Counted from the first letter of the stretch, positions 45,773-59,300 are shown. The stretch is 64,000 nt of DNA from CAWBRT01 sp963819175 (GCA_963819175.1 CAWFVJ010000023.1:70133-134132); one strand, 5' to 3'. Notes: generated by a model not told the origin, from the letters alone. Program-made: numbers and translations.

Positions 45773-47748
45773 TTACCCTCCCGCGTCGCCATCTAGATCT
45801 GCGTCTATGGCAGCAGCCACGGCGTTCAACAAAACCTTAAGAACTTCTGGAATGCCAGATTTGAGGCTCTCCGAATCGAGAGTACTCAGGACGCGGACGT
45901 GGGTGCTTGGTTTGCCCCTCCCGAGGAATAAATATCGGTACCATCTGAACTCCTCGTCGAACTTCTTGCCGTAAATGCTTGGATCTCCCTCCTCTCCAAG
46001 CACGACAGTCCTTGGATCGCCCTTGTCTGAGGGCCCCGACTGCCCAGCGTCGAGCACTCGATAGGCCGTTGGGTAGGCACGGAGCATAGAAAAATCGAGG
46101 TCGAGGGGCCAGCAGAAATAGACCCCGAACTGGCGTAGCCACTTCACCCAACTCTCCAGGACTTCGCGCCCGTTCTTATCGAGGCCGGACGCATCAAACG
46201 AAGCGAGGTTCCGGTCGGGGCCAGAAGGATGCAATTGGTCCCCGAACAGACGTGCTGGTTCAAGCCCGTTCGCGAGCAGCTGCACACAGACGGTCTTTAT
46301 TCTTCCCCAACCGCCTCCAGCACGGCCCATGTCCAGATCTAGCAGTGTGGCATGCGGAATGGCTAAATCGGTTAGAAGTCGCCACAGGTGGTTAACATGT
46401 CGACCTCCGAGCGGAACGACCGCGACAAATGAGCGATCGATCGGCAATTCGAGCGCTTCTGCAAGCCGGGGCAACACTACCTCTTCGGAAGCACCTTCGC
46501 CCAATATCACAAAGCGGGCGAAGTAAAGCTCGGAATAGGCTCGTACCGCTTCCCGTACATATTTCGCTGCCTCTTCTTCGCCTTCCGGCAATCGGATTGC
46601 CTTCACTCGGGCAGTACGCTCGGAAGGCTCCAGTCGGAAGTGTCGCACGTGGCCAGGATCGACCCGCGCCATGATGCTTGCCGAGTGGCTGGACACGAAG
46701 GCCTGAGCGCGTTGTCCGCTCGTGAGGTCCTCGACCTGGCGGACGATACGGGAAAGGTAGAAAGGAGCAAGGCTGTTCTCGGGCTCCTCGATGGCGATGA
46801 GCGTCAGCGCTGGAATATGAATACCGTCTGCCTGAAATCCGCTGGTTTGATCGTCGACAATCTTACTCTCAACGTCAAGCGTCGCTGCGGTCATGGCTAA
46901 GTGAAACAAAGAGCGCTGTCCGTCGCTTAAATCCTCAAGACTGCGGTCACGACCGGACTCGTCAGGGTGAAACACAACTTCCACTTTCCGGATGAATTCT
47001 TGGAATCGGGGGTCGATGGGGCGAAAGATCGGCTTAGCGTCAGTGCCGGCGGTGTGCACCTCCTGCCAACGCTTCTCCAGCGATGCAGTAATAACGTCGA
47101 CGGCCTTCTCTGACCCGAAAGTGACGTTCAAGCTTGCCCCGGCCTCAGCAAAGGCGTCCTTAACTTCCTGGGACCAGGTAATCGCACGCCACAGCCGGCC
47201 GCGCAGGAACGCGGTAACCTGCGAGACTCCGTCGCGAGAGGCTGGGACGTAGAGCATTTGGATACGGGCGCGGTCAAGCGGCTTAAGTTCGACACAGTCC
47301 TTCACCTCGAATGCTCCTAAAGCCCGTACCGCCCAGAGCTTTTGCTCTATTGTGCCCTCAAGAGATCCATCGTCAGTCCAGGTCGCCTGCATTCTTAGAC
47401 GGCACTTCAAACGACCGCCGTCATCTGCAGCCATTTGGTGGAAGAACTCAGGCACTGCTGTGTGATTGCCGTCGTCGTCATCGAGTTCCGGAAAGCCAGA
47501 ATCGCTTCGATCACAAGTTCCCGCTGGATTGGCGCCACGGATTCTGTCGCTGAAACATGAAAGTCCTGTCGTCGCACCCGACGCTGTTCCGCTGTCATGC
47601 CGAACAGACGAAGGAGCGCATGCATGACGGCAGTTTTCCCCGAGCCGTTAGCACCAATAAAAGCTGTCACCCCCTTCGACATGTCGATCCGCTGTTCTAC
47701 AGGACCAAAGCAACGGAAATTCGTTAGCCAGAGACACTGAAGAAACAT
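45773..47748 (-). CDS. OLD-family ATPase/TOPRIM nuclease, Gabija GajA-like, one frame break
   Basis: ~657 residues. N-terminal ABC-type ATPase: LTNFRCFGPVEQRIDM, then VTAFIGANGSGKTAVMHALL (Walker A), LEDLSDGQRSLFHLAMTAAT (signature) and LTLIAIEEPENSLAPFYLSR (Walker B), then VSSHSASIMARV. C-terminal TOPRIM: FVILGEGASEEVVLPRLAEA with catalytic Glu and TLLDLDMGRAGGGWG with DxD. The frame breaks at 47490-47491: one more G (plus strand) turns the frame into PELDDDDGNHTAVPEFFHQM, so the gene is probably whole. It nicks or degrades DNA when paired with the helicase. Confidence 0.78.
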
Positions 47749-47809
47749 GATTATGGCCCCTATGATCTAGCAGGCTGCTGAAAAACGGCTGATCTCGTTG
47801 AATTCTCTC

Positions 47810-50007
47810 TCAATCTGTCGTCGAGCGATGGAAAACAGGGTTAGGTTTACGGCTGCTCTCCGGAACTCGATTGTCGGCGGCCTCTTGGGCCACCGTCGCC
47901 ACATATTGACTCATCTGACCGTAGCCAGTGATGGTCGCAGACTGCCGGGCGCGGGTCAATGCCACATAAAGGAGTGAACGCTCTCCGGTTTCGGCATCTC
48001 GCTTGGCCACGGCATCCTCAGCGTCGACGACTGCGGCGTCCAGTGGGAGGATGCCCTTGATTTGCCGCAACGACGATAACGTGTTCGAACTCAAGTCCTT
48101 TGACTCGGTGCATGGTCGCCAAGCCGGAGCCCGGGCTTGTCCCGCTGCTCGGCAGCGTTGCGCTTGATCTCGTAGGTGCTAAACCCGGCAGCCTGCAATT
48201 GAGAGATGTAGCTTTCCAAGAGGTGTTTGGTTCGCGCCACCACGCAGACCGATTCCAGCAGCGCCCCACTCCTTCTGCAATCCCTGGATGTGCTGCTTCA
48301 GGAAAGCGATCTCCTCGGCAAAGCTGGCGAAGCCTGCGCACCAGCGGCGGCTGGCCATGGGTCAGAGACATGTAGCCCTTTTGTTGGTCGGCGCCGCCGT
48401 CCAGATCGTCGATCTCGCGGCCCTCCAGGAGCGCAACCGCAAATCGCCGAATCTCATCTGTGGTGCGGTAGTTGATCTTCAGCTTTTTTCCGCGGCCCTT
48501 GATGTTGATACCGCACTGGCCCAGCGAGACCCGATGGCGGTAGATGCGCTGATGGGCATCGCCGACGATGAACAGATCGTTGGGCTCTTCCGACACAATC
48601 GCCCGCAACAGGCGGAACGCCTCGGCACTCATATCTTGTGCCTCATCGACGATCACCGCCCGATACGGCAACGACGATTCCCTTGCTTTGGATCAGGCCG
48701 CGGGCGTCGCGCAGAAGATCGATGTACTCCTTCTTTCCCTGCTCGTTGAGCTGGGCCCGGTATTCCTGAAAAACAGGCCAGATCCGCTTCTTGGCATCGC
48801 GGCCCAGCTTTGTTCCACGGCCAATGCGGGAGGCTTTCAGGTACTGGTCGGCGTCCGTGATGTTCTGCGCCTGAACGACCTGCTCCCACTCGGAGCGATA
48901 GAAGTTCGGCGCGAGCCCCAGATCCGACGGCGCCTGGTTGAGGGCGAAGGCCCAGGCTTCGTTTTCGTCTTCATCGAAGACCACCTGATGCCGGTATCCC
49001 TGGCCGCGCAGGAAATTCGCCACCCAGGCATCCAGGTTCACGACGTCAATGCGCGAAAGCGCGTCAACCGAGCAGAGCTTGCGCAGATTCTCCTGGATAT
49101 CCGTGGCCAGGTTGCGCGTGAAGGTCGTAAACAGGATGCGGTCCTCTTTCTTGTTGAAGACCTCCTCCGCCAGATAGCGGGCGCGGTGCATGGCGACGAC
49201 CGTTTTGCCCGTGCCGGCGCCGCCGAGCACGCGGACGGGGCCGTTGGCCTGCATCGAGACAAGTCGCCGCTGCTTGGGATGCAGGAAAACTCGCCATTGA
49301 TCGAGCGGAGCATTCAGAACTTCGGCCAGATCCTTCGCTTCGTCGACCACATAGAACCGGCGCTTTGAATCCTCGTTCTGCAGCGCGGCCACAAAATCCT
49401 TCTGATCGACCGGGGCTTCCTCTTCCGGCTTCTCCATCTCGCGGAAGACTTCGTCCAGGCTGTAAGCCGGAGGCAAGCATGAATAGCGCTTCGTAAGCCT
49501 CCTGGGGAAGCCGGCTCTCCGCGGCCTCCAATTCGACGTCCGAGTTGATGCCTCGCACAACGCCGATCAGTTCCTCCGGCACTCCCAACCGCAAGCAGAT
49601 GCTTGTCCTTGACCTGAGCGAACAGCCCCGTTTCGGCGGCCTGGGCGTGGCGCGGCCGGGGCTGCCTCCGGAGGTTCCGCGCTGAGCATCTGCAAGAGCG
49701 CCCGGTGGCCGGATGCACGACAAACTGCTTCCGCTCTGCCCAGCGGTAGGCTTCGTCGTGGTGATCCACCCAGGACAGGACGTAGACCTGCGAATTCGAG
49801 GGGTGGAATACCACAGCTCGATAGGCCTGGTTGATGCGCACGGAATACAGATCCTTGCCCTTGGCGCTTTGGATTACCTCGTAGTTCAATCCCGGCGCAT
49901 CGGGCCGCTCGCGGAAGCGTTCGATAAACTCACGCACTTGCTTCTGGTGGCTCTTCTGGACGTTTGAGAAGGCGAGCAAGAAAATCACTGGAAAGAGCAA
50001 TCGTCAT
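47810..50007 (-). CDS. UvrD-like helicase with RelE/ParE-like N-terminus, several frame breaks
   Basis: ~730 residues. It starts at the ATG at 50007, overlapping the stop of the giant helicase gene (ATGA). Residues 1-100 (QKQVREFIERFRERP, then LYSVRINQAYRAVVFHPS and VLSWVDHHDEAYRWAERKQF) have the RelE/ParE toxin fold pattern. Then a helicase: GGAGTGKTVVAMHRARYLAE, VIVDEAQDMSAEAFRLLRAI, LFIVGDAHQRIYRHRV, MHRVKGLEFEHVIVVAAN, LLYVALTRARQSATITGYG. Frame changes occur near 49980, 49700, 49480, 48660, 48350 and 48070. The last gene of the four-gene operon. Confidence 0.75.
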
Positions 50008-53000
50008 TCGGCAACCTCATCGGGCAATAGATCCAAGCAGTGGTTCCGGCGCATTCACGACGGCATCGGCGCAGGAACACTCGCCAACCTGCGGCCTCAA
50101 AGCGATGCTCACGCCATCATCTTCGTGCTCCAAGCAGCACGGCAATGCGGCAGGCGGGCCAGGCAAGCTCGGCAGTGGCAATGATCTCGCCTTCCGCGCT
50201 GGTCAACTCAAACCCGGCTTCCGGCAGAGCCTTGCCGCGCTCGGCGACTCTGCGGCAGAGGTCGCGGACTTCCGGGCGCCACAAATTCCATCAGGGCGGC
50301 GAGCCGATCTGTCACATGCTTCTTGTCCTGCTCTGACGCCGGCTCGAGATCGGCCCGTACAGTTCATCAGCCAGACCGAGCGAACTCACGAATTCGAAGC
50401 GATCGAGGAATTGCAGCAGATTACCCAGCCGCAGGAATTCCCGCCAAGCTCTCTTCCACTCGACCGGTCCGTGATGGGCATAATCATCGAACAGATGCAA
50501 GCGCACGCTTCAGATTGGCAAAGTCGCGGCCCTGCAGAGCCGCTGCATCCATGCCGCCTTCGGCCTGGAGCAATGGGCTTCCGTCAGAGTGCGATGCGCT
50601 CCCAGCGCAGTTGCAGACGACCAGGGGTATCCGGATCATTCTCCAGCAGACTCACTACAAAAGCCTGTGCATAGGCTGCCCAGGACTTCATCCGCCCGGC
50701 CCCGAGCAAAAGCATGAGAAGCCCAAAGGACGACAAGTCCAGCCAGACTCTTCCAAGTTGCCGGCATTCGCCGGATCGAGTTTGCCCAGCAGCGGGCCGA
50801 ACTTCGGCTCCGGCTGACAGAAACTCGAGCCTCAAACCGCGGAACCGGATAGCTTGAACTGCTCTTGAACGTCATCCCATGTCAGCGACCAGACGCGGTA
50901 TCGCCCCGAGCGCATCAGCGCCATCCGCTGCGCTGTGTCCATGCCAGTGCGAAGGCCCGCGTTCGGGTCGGCGTGATACTCATACCCATCGGTGAAAACA
51001 ACGATCGGCAATTCGCCGCCCTCCGGGCGCTCTGGATAGAAGACGAAATCAGCTCGGCTTGGAACAGCCACACCCTGCGATATGACCAAGCTCTACCTGC
51101 GGCTCAATCAGATAGTTGCCAAAGTCCGAGCGCAGATAGAAGCCCTCTTTGCCGTTCACGACATGGTGCGTGACGTTCCGCGGCGGCTCTCCTTCCGGCG
51201 TTCGGCGCAGAGCCTCGATGAACCGACCCTCCAATTCGCTCTCCAGCAAGCGGTTGATCCGGATGGCATCCAGCCTTTTCGTTCGCTTCACGTGCTGGCG
51301 GTTATCAAGGATCAGCTTCAATAGTTCGATGGCTGCTTGGCGCGAGGTGTTCTGCTGGTCATGCCGGCCGCGGTAGGCGAGCAGGCAGCGGTAGCAGCCG
51401 TCCTTCTCGGCGTCGTTCTGGCAAGTGCAGTTCTTGAGGACGTCGTAGGCTTTCTCGAAAACTTCCAGCAGGTTCTGCTGGTCGCGCATCAGCTCCTTCA
51501 GGTAGCCGGTTCCGCCCGGTACACCGTCATAGAGCACTAGATAGCGCTTGCGCACGTCGGACCCGGGCACCGGTTCATCCGTCACGGTGGTCAGCAGGTG
51601 GCCGGGATCGCCCCGGAACTTCTTGCGAAGGCCCAGATCAAGCGCGGCGACAAAAGAGTGGATGTTGCGATCCACATCGAAACTCGCCACCGGAAGCAGC
51701 ATGCGGATGGCCTCGGAAGTAAATTCGCTGGTACAGGAAGCAAGCCTCGATGACCTTTTCCTTCTCTTCCTTGCCCCAATAGCGGCAGTAAATGGCATGC
51801 TCGATTTTGCCGTTCTTCTTCACCTTTCCGCACGCCCCGCACAATTCGAACGGTCTGTCCACGAGCGGGCCGCCCGGCAATGGTCAGTTGCGGGCCGCCA
51901 GCCATCTTCTCGCCGAAGTTCACTTCCCGCAGCGTGATCTTCCGGAAGAACTCGAAGCCGAACGGAACCTCCTCGCGATCGATGAAGTATGCCTCGCTGA
52001 TGTCAGCATCTTCCTTCACCACGAACATGTTCTTCTGATAGAACTGCGGTTCGCGGTCGTCGCTTTCGTCGTAGGACCGGCTCTCCTGCTCCGATGCAGT
52101 CGAGATCACCTGCCGCATGCGCAACATGTTGCGCCGTTGGCCCTCATCGGCCCAGAGCGGACTGCCGCACTGGGGGCAGGAGGCGCGTCGGCTCCGACCG
52201 TCCCTCCAATTCCAGATACGAGCAGTCGTTGCAAAACCGCCAAGCCTGGATTTGCGAGACCTGCAGATTCACCTGATCAATTTCCAGCTTCCGGCCCTCA
52301 GCATAGAAATGATTCGCCGGCGCCAATTCCAGAATTGCGGCCGAGGCCGGGCGCTCATACTCGTAGGTCTGTGTCTTGTACTTTCGCTCGTCGTCTTCCG
52401 CCTTTGGGTTGCGCCGGTAGATGACGGATCGCAGCACGACGCCCGCCTCCGGAAACGCATAATTGGGCAATAGCCCCTCGTCAGTAAAGAAGTTCAGGAC
52501 CGGGCGTTCGTTGATGGACTGAACGATCTCGTTCATCGCCGACTTTTCACGCAGCAACTGCTGGAGTGTCTCCTCGAAGTTCTGGTCGCGCGCCGGATCC
52601 TGTTTCATATCGCGGATCTTCTTGGTGAGGGACTTGAATGCGGTTGCGCAGGGACTTCCGCTCCTCCGCTACCTCTTCCAATCCTTCCCAGATCGAGCGT
52701 TCCAGACCGGTGATGTCGAGGTCTGTGCCGCGGGAGAATGCCCGAATTCGCTCGCGGGTGTAGTCTGCGACTTCCTCCTCAAACAGGGCGAGGAAGCCGT
52801 CCTCCAACGCCGTGCGGTTCTTTTCGAAGAACGCCAGCAGGTTGGCCGGAAACCCCTTGGTTCGATCCCCGCTCTCCACGACATCCAGCACTGCCCGCAA
52901 CTCATCCGGAAGAGCACCCTCCGGGACACCCGTTTCCACCCAGCGATCAAAAACATACGCCGTGAATTGCCTTTCCAGAACTGCCGACGCGTTCAAGAAG

Positions 53001-56000
53001 CATCCGGGCGTCTCCACGTGGCCCTGGATCATTTCTTCGGGCTCGAAGTAGAAGAACAGGTCGTGTGGCCGCGCGTTGGCCACTGCTAAGACAAATGAAT
53101 TGCCGTTCACGCGTCCGGCTCGGCCTACCCGCTGGAGATAATTGCTTGGCTTCGGCGGCACCGAACACAGGGCGATCGAGGAGAGGTCGCCGATGTTAAT
53201 GCCCATCTCCAGCGTCGGTGTGCAGGAGAGCAGGTTCGGGTCGCCGGGCAGATTGTTCTTGCGAAATCCATCCTCGATACGCTCCCGCGTGTCGCGATCG
53301 AGCAGGCCCGTATGCTCGGCAGAGAAAATCCGCTTGCACATCGCCCGACTCATACAAGCGACGGTAGTAGTCGTCCGCATTGGTGCGCGCTCGAAGTGCC
53401 CGTCGCAGTTCGTACCGCATGCAGCGGTTCCCGTCAAAAGCGGCGGCATCGCCACTCCCAACCGAAACCGCAAAACTGCAGATACTTGCACCGAAATTGG
53501 ACCACATCCGTCGTGACCTGGAAGGCGGCTGGCTCAGTCCCCAAACACGCGCGCCCCGAGCGCTGCGTTCAAAGACGAGACCCGCTTCCTTCAAGCCCGC
53601 CAGCACCGCTTCATAGACGCCTGAGCTCGAGTCGCCGACGGTCGGGTCGATGCCATAAAAGGACTTCTCCAGCCAGTCCTCGTACCAGGTGGGCGTCGGA
53701 TTGCTGGGCTGGCGTACCAGTGTCTGAAAACGCTCACCGCCCCGCGAGGTGAGGAAGACGGGAGCCCGGGAAGCACGTGAGAAATTCGGCCGCCATAGCG
53801 CTCGGCCACCCTGCTTGCCGAGCAGCCAGGTATCGTTACCGCCAAGGCTCTCGATGTACGAGCGCCAAGATCGTCCTCCTCCACGGCTCCGCGGTTTTTC
53901 AGGTTCTGCACAAGCCCAGCGAGGAAGCCGGCGAGCGTGGATTCGTCCAATCTCGCGCAATGGCCCAACATGTTCCTCGCAGTCGCGGCAGCAAGAAACT
54001 CCATTGCTCGCTGCCATAGCTCTGGCTTGACCTCCAGCGTGGAGCTTCCCGTCTTTTCCAGCGTGCGGCCGATGCGGCAGTCGAAGGTATACTCGCTCCA
54101 AATCTCCCATGCCAGACGACGATCGAGCAGACCCAGCAGATCTCGAGCCTTCGGGCAGCTTTCCGTCGGTCCGGAAAGCCTCGTAGTCCTCTAGCCAGTT
54201 CATGTCGGGCGGCAAGAAGGTCGCCAGGAAGATTTCCGGCTTGAGGCGTTGTCCGCCAGTCCTCCAGGAACCGGGCTAGCCAAGCCTCTCGAACGGAACA
54301 GGTCGCTCGGCTGCAACGGACCGTCTTCTGAATTGCGCTCCGCAGATTGAAGGTGTAGGTGCGTGCGGCGAAGAAGCCGGAACGGTGCGAGGCATCCTGC
54401 ACGGAATCGGAGAATGCCAGCAGCTTCTTGTCTTCGTTAAACGGCGAGGAGAACAACTGGGCAGATGATGACGCTGGTCAGGCTGGCCGCGCGCGAGCCC
54501 AGAATCGTGAGCGAATTGTGGCCGCCGCAGCTTGGGCAGTCATGCGAGCCCAGCCGCTTTTCGCTTCCGTCCTTCTTCTTGACCGTGTAATTGGTGTTCG
54601 GAATCCACACTGGCAGCAATCTGATCGAAGCTGGCGCCGCAATTGGCGCAGCCGCCCGGCTCCGTCATCCGTTGGATGGTCAGGCAATCGGTGCAGACAT
54701 ATTGAGGAATCTCGCGTTGCTTTTTCCGCTCGTCCTCCGAATACGGATAGAGGAATTGGACATGGGGCGAGTTGGCGAAGAAGCTGTTGTAGAAGGTCTG
54801 CAGATCAGGGTTGATGCGCGTATCGGCATCCCGCACCGTACCGCCCCAACCGGTGTTCCCGCATTCGCGGCAGTGGATCACCGGCAAACTGCGCTTCAAC
54901 TCCTCGCGGTTTCAGATCATCGGCAAAGCCTAGCGCCGGGTCGCTACGGACCGACGCCACCATGCGCCGCAGCTCCCGCAGCCAAAGCTGCATGCGAATC
55001 TGCACCAGCGGATCGTAGTCTGATTGCCGTCGATGACGGACCCGAAACCCTGGCGCCGAGAGACCAAGGCCAAGAAAGCTGCCCAGCAGACGATCGAGAT
55101 AGCTGTCCTCCAATGCTGCCGAAGCCGGGAAGTTGCTTCTTCAGTTCCGCTGCAAGGTCGCCGGCGGCGACGGCTCGGTTGCCCAGAATCATCAACAGGT
55201 TGCGAAAGAAGGCGTGGTGCTTCAGCGCATCTGCTAAGCGCAACCGGATCCTGGAGCAGGTCTTCCCCATCCACAGATGTGCCTGCGCCTTGAGGTATGC
55301 TCCGCTGACTCGTAGGCAAGCGGGTCCATCGCTGCCCAGATCTCCGGCGCTGGGCGTCTGGAACCGCGTCACCAGACAGCCCTTCAGGAACTCATCCGGC
55401 GTCAGCAGCGACTCGCCGATGACACTGTCTTCGTCGAACGGTTCGCCGAAGAGCTGCCTTGCGTAGTCCGCAAGATCTTCCTGGCTTCCCTCACCGAGCG
55501 TGGCCGACGTTCCCACGCAGCAGAGGTGCTCCGCCGGAGTCTTGACCCGCTCCTTGATTCGGCGAATCAGGCAGGCGAGGTCGGCGCCCTGTGCGCCATC
55601 AAAAGTGTGCAGCTCATCAACGACCAGGTACCGAAGCGTCTCCGGCTCATTCAGCCTCCAAAGCCGGAAGTCGCGCGGCCGGACGAGCAGGTAATCGAGC
55701 ATCTTGTAGTTGGTGAGCAGGATGTCGGGCGGAGCGGCGCGCAGCATCTCTTGGTCGGTGATCAAGTCTTCTTCGGTCATCACCGGGGAGGGCTTGCGCT
55801 CCAGGCCGCCGATCCAGAGCCCCGCAGTGACATAGCCGCGCAGTTCCGGGTTGCCGCCAGATCATCTTGGCCAGCCGCTGAGCCTGGTCGGTGGCCAGGG
55901 CGTTCATCGGATAGATGAGGATCGCCTTGATTCCGCGCCGCCCACGCTGGCGGAAGCAGTGATCGAGGATCGGATAGAGAAAAGCACTCGGTCTTGCCGG

Positions 56001-56306
56001 AGCCGGTGCCGGTGGCGACAATGGTGGAACGCCCGGCGCGCGTATCCAGCCGATCCCACGCTTGTTGCTGGTGGCGGTACGGCGCGAAGCTCTCGGGAAG
56101 AACTTCGGGGAAAGGACGCGGACCATTCGTCGGCTGGCACAAACGGCAATTTGATGGAGAGATATGGGCCGCGGAACAACATGCCCGGCGTTGCGAGTAG
56201 CTTTTCGAGCGTGCCTGCAAAGAAAGGGTTCGTGATCGGAAAAGTGGTGAGGAGGAAGTCCTCCACCCCGCGTTGGACTCTGGCGGGCTATCACCGAGGG
56301 GATCAT
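50004..56306 (-). CDS. Giant DEAD-box helicase with DUF1998 and nuclease-like C-terminus, many frame breaks
   Basis: About 2100 codons from the ATG at 56306, which overlaps the methylase stop (ATGA). Order: N-terminal block VEDFLLTTFPITNPFFAGTL and GMLFRGPYLSIKLPFVPADE; Walker A STIVATGTGSGKTECF; RYLVVDELHTFDGAQGADLA (DELH); CVGTSATLGEG; Cys clusters at ~54.5-54.9 kb (VIHCRECGNTGWGG, YVCTDCL, CANCG, HDCPSCGGHNS); LLAFSDSVQDASHRSGFFAA; motif VI NYLQRVGRAGRVNGNSF; zinc ribbon FCNDCSYLELEG; DUF1998 CQNDAEKDGCYRCLLAYRGR at ~51.4 kb; then SRADFVFYPE, PIVVFTDGYEYHAD, GRYRVWSLTWDDVQ, an endonuclease-like fold. Roughly ten or more frame shifts. DruE-like or a DrmA-DrmB fusion. Confidence 0.75.
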
Positions 56307-59300
56307 AGGCCCTCCTCATCAAAGAACTTCCATGCTGTGGCGTAGTCGGCTTCACGGTCGCAACGGTCGAACGGCGCAACATATTCGATGACGCGCTCGC
56401 GCGGGCCGCCGGGCAACGTGTCGTCCGTGATAGTGCGCGTCACCTCGCCCAGAAGTCATGTTCTTGATCTTCTCCCATTCGGGACGCGAAAAGCCAACGC
56501 CGGGCAGACCTTGGAGCATGTGAAGACGATACGCCCGCGCTGGTCGTACCATGTGTCGCGCTCGTTTTGCTGAAGCACTGGAAACTGGATGCGGTAGATG
56601 GTGCAGAGCTCGTCAAGCGTAAGGCGCAAGGCACGGGCGGCCAGGACATCGATTTCCACCAGTGCTTGGCGGCGTTCGTAGTCGGTGCGTAGCGGAGTCT
56701 CCCAGAGCCATTCAGGGGTGAGGGAAGAGAATCGTGGTTGTCCAGGCGAGGATCGGACTTCGCCCAGCGCTGGCTGCGGAAGTCATCCTGCCAGCACTCG
56801 CCCCAGAGGTCGAGAGTAGTGGATGGTTAGGCAGTTGAGGACGGAGCACGCGACAGTCGTAAGTACTTGCGTTTAGAATCATCATCGACAAGCAGAGGCA
56901 GACAGATTTAGGACAGGCCCCGCCGCCTCTAGAACTCCAGTGGATTTTGACGAAGAAGTCGAAGGGCAAAGAACTGACTAGGCCGGCGAAGGTCGAGGAG
57001 GTTCGAGCGAGTCTGGAAATTAACGAGATCCAACGATGTATTAATGTGTCCAGTTCTCGGAGAACCGATCGCCGAAAGCAAAGTTCGCTCACCTGGCCTG
57101 ACTGAACATCGCGACGGTAGACCAAGCGATAGAATTCCGTAACTGGTTTCTGGTCATCCCAGGGACACATGCGGGGTACGAATACGGTATGTATCGGCGT
57201 CACATGCAGGGACATAGTTGGTGCGCGGCAGATAATCCGCCGGTAGTGTCGTCAAGTCCAGACGGGTCATAGTGGCCCTTCTCGGTGCAAACTCGGCGTG
57301 GCGTCTTGAACAGAGGATTCGCGATGTGGATGTGTGGACCGGAAAGAATCCACTCGCTGGTTGAAGCCGGAAACCGCGTTTCGCGGCGAATAGTGCCATC
57401 GTTCACGCGGTTGGTCTCGTCCCACATGACAGTGCTTGAGTACTGTCCTACAAGATCGCCAAGGCGCTTCGGGTAGGTCGGCGAACTTGCGTAAGCACAG
57501 CCACGAGTTCCCGGGCGTGAAGCGACGGAAGACGAGCTTCGAAGCTGCGCGTGTTCCGGGGTCATCGTAAAGACGGGCGAAGAGTGCAAGAGCTGTCCTC
57601 GTCGACCTCGATAATCCGGTCGCGGTGGCCCAATGACATTCCAATTGCCGTCATCGTCCTTAATGCCGCCGCAGATCACCGGAACCCTCATGGTCGAAGC
57701 AGGTGTCTACCGTTGACGGGTGAAACAAGTTGCGAGATGTGCACGGAAATCGGGGGATCACTCAGTGACCATATATGTTGACACTGAACTTTTCGCGGTC
57801 TGACCAAGTCCGGAAAAGCGTCAAGCTCATTCTTGAAACTGGAAGTGTACACGCAGCCTCTGGGTATAAATTCGCGTCGCAACTGCCACCTTCAGGGTCG
57901 TCGTAAACTCCCTCTGGATGCAGGAACCCTTGCACCCCTCCTTGTCGCTACCGTCCAAGCTTGCGTCAGGAAGCCCTTGTACGAGTTCGATTGCGTTCCA
58001 AGAAGCAGGGGTAATTCTGTTTCGCATTGAGATAGTTTTGCGTGCCTTCGAACTCCGCGTATTCGTCAAAGTAGATTGCCTTCAACCCTTGGTACTTGGC
58101 GAAGTGTCTGCTTCCCGCAACTCACGCATCCGTGGCGCCGAAAACTTGCGCAGAACGTACAGGGGCTCGATGTCGCCCATCACTCCACCCTCGTTCCACT
58201 CGATTTTGATCCACGGCGGGTTGCCGAGTATCAGATCGAAACCACCGCGATCTCTGAATAGATCGGCAAATTCCAACTCCCAATGCAGGAAGCGGTGACG
58301 CACTGCCAAATCCCGCACCTTCGTTAGCCTCGGTAGGCGCGCACAGAGCTCATTCAGGTCTACGGTTCCGAGGTCTTCTGCGAGACGAAGTTGCTGTTGC
58401 TCCGGTCGGCCACTTGGGAAAAGCACCTGCTGCTCCGCGCCGAATAGGGGCGTAACTTCATGAGAGGTTCCTTCGAGAATCGCCGATCAGCTCCAGCAGA
58501 AACTCGTCGCGCGAGGGCATTATGCCTGCCACTCAATCGGCCAGAACCACAAGTGAACACCAGTAGTCCATCGCGAGCTTCAGGCGCTGATAGGGCTGTG
58601 GTGCCCGTTACCGGCGTGATAGCCTGTTCGAAGATCCGGTCGCGCTGATGAGTGCTAAGCCGCTGGCCGCGCTCTGCAAACGTCGGGTTAGCTTCCTGAC
58701 CGAAGATGGGAAGACGTGGGCAGTTTCGCGTCGTACCCGTTTAAGTTCTGGGCATGCTTCTCCCAGAAACGGTCCACTGCCGCCGAGAGCCGTTCAGTGC
58801 TCTGCTGTCGCTGGCAGAAAATCGCTTGGTGAAGTCCTTTCGCCAGTCGCGGATCTACTTCATTTCTGTCGGAAGAATCTCCTTGACGGCTTTGTCGGTG
58901 TAATCGGCCATCCCCTTGTCCGGGACCAGGAAGTGCCAAATCTGACCCTCGCCGCGGTCCTTTCCAACGGGATCCGATCCGGAACCGAATCGAGCCATTC
59001 TCGACTAACGCTTTCAAGCTGTGGGGTGGTGAATACTTGGCGGCGCGCGCCGATGAGGCTGTTACCCGTGGCGAGTTGTCCGCCGACCAGGGAATCGTGT
59101 GCCTGTGATAGATGGTGTTTAGCCAGAGAGAGATTTCCGCCAGTTCGATCGCCACCGGGTTGCGGTCCACGCCGTAGACGCGATTGTCCGCGAGATAAGC
59201 TTTGACTTTTTGCTTCTCCACCAGGTATTCGTCGTGCCCAATAATCCGACTCGTCTCGCGCTGTTTGTGTTCCAAATATGCGTCGGCCAACTGATTCATG

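Noticed and set aside
47765..47790. CAGGCTGCTGAAAAA sequence resembling IS ends
   Set aside because: Single occurrence between two genes with no transposase or inverted partner.
54591..55466. 291-codon plus-strand frame
   Set aside because: Antisense to the giant helicase, whose Cys clusters and DELH motif are read on the minus strand.
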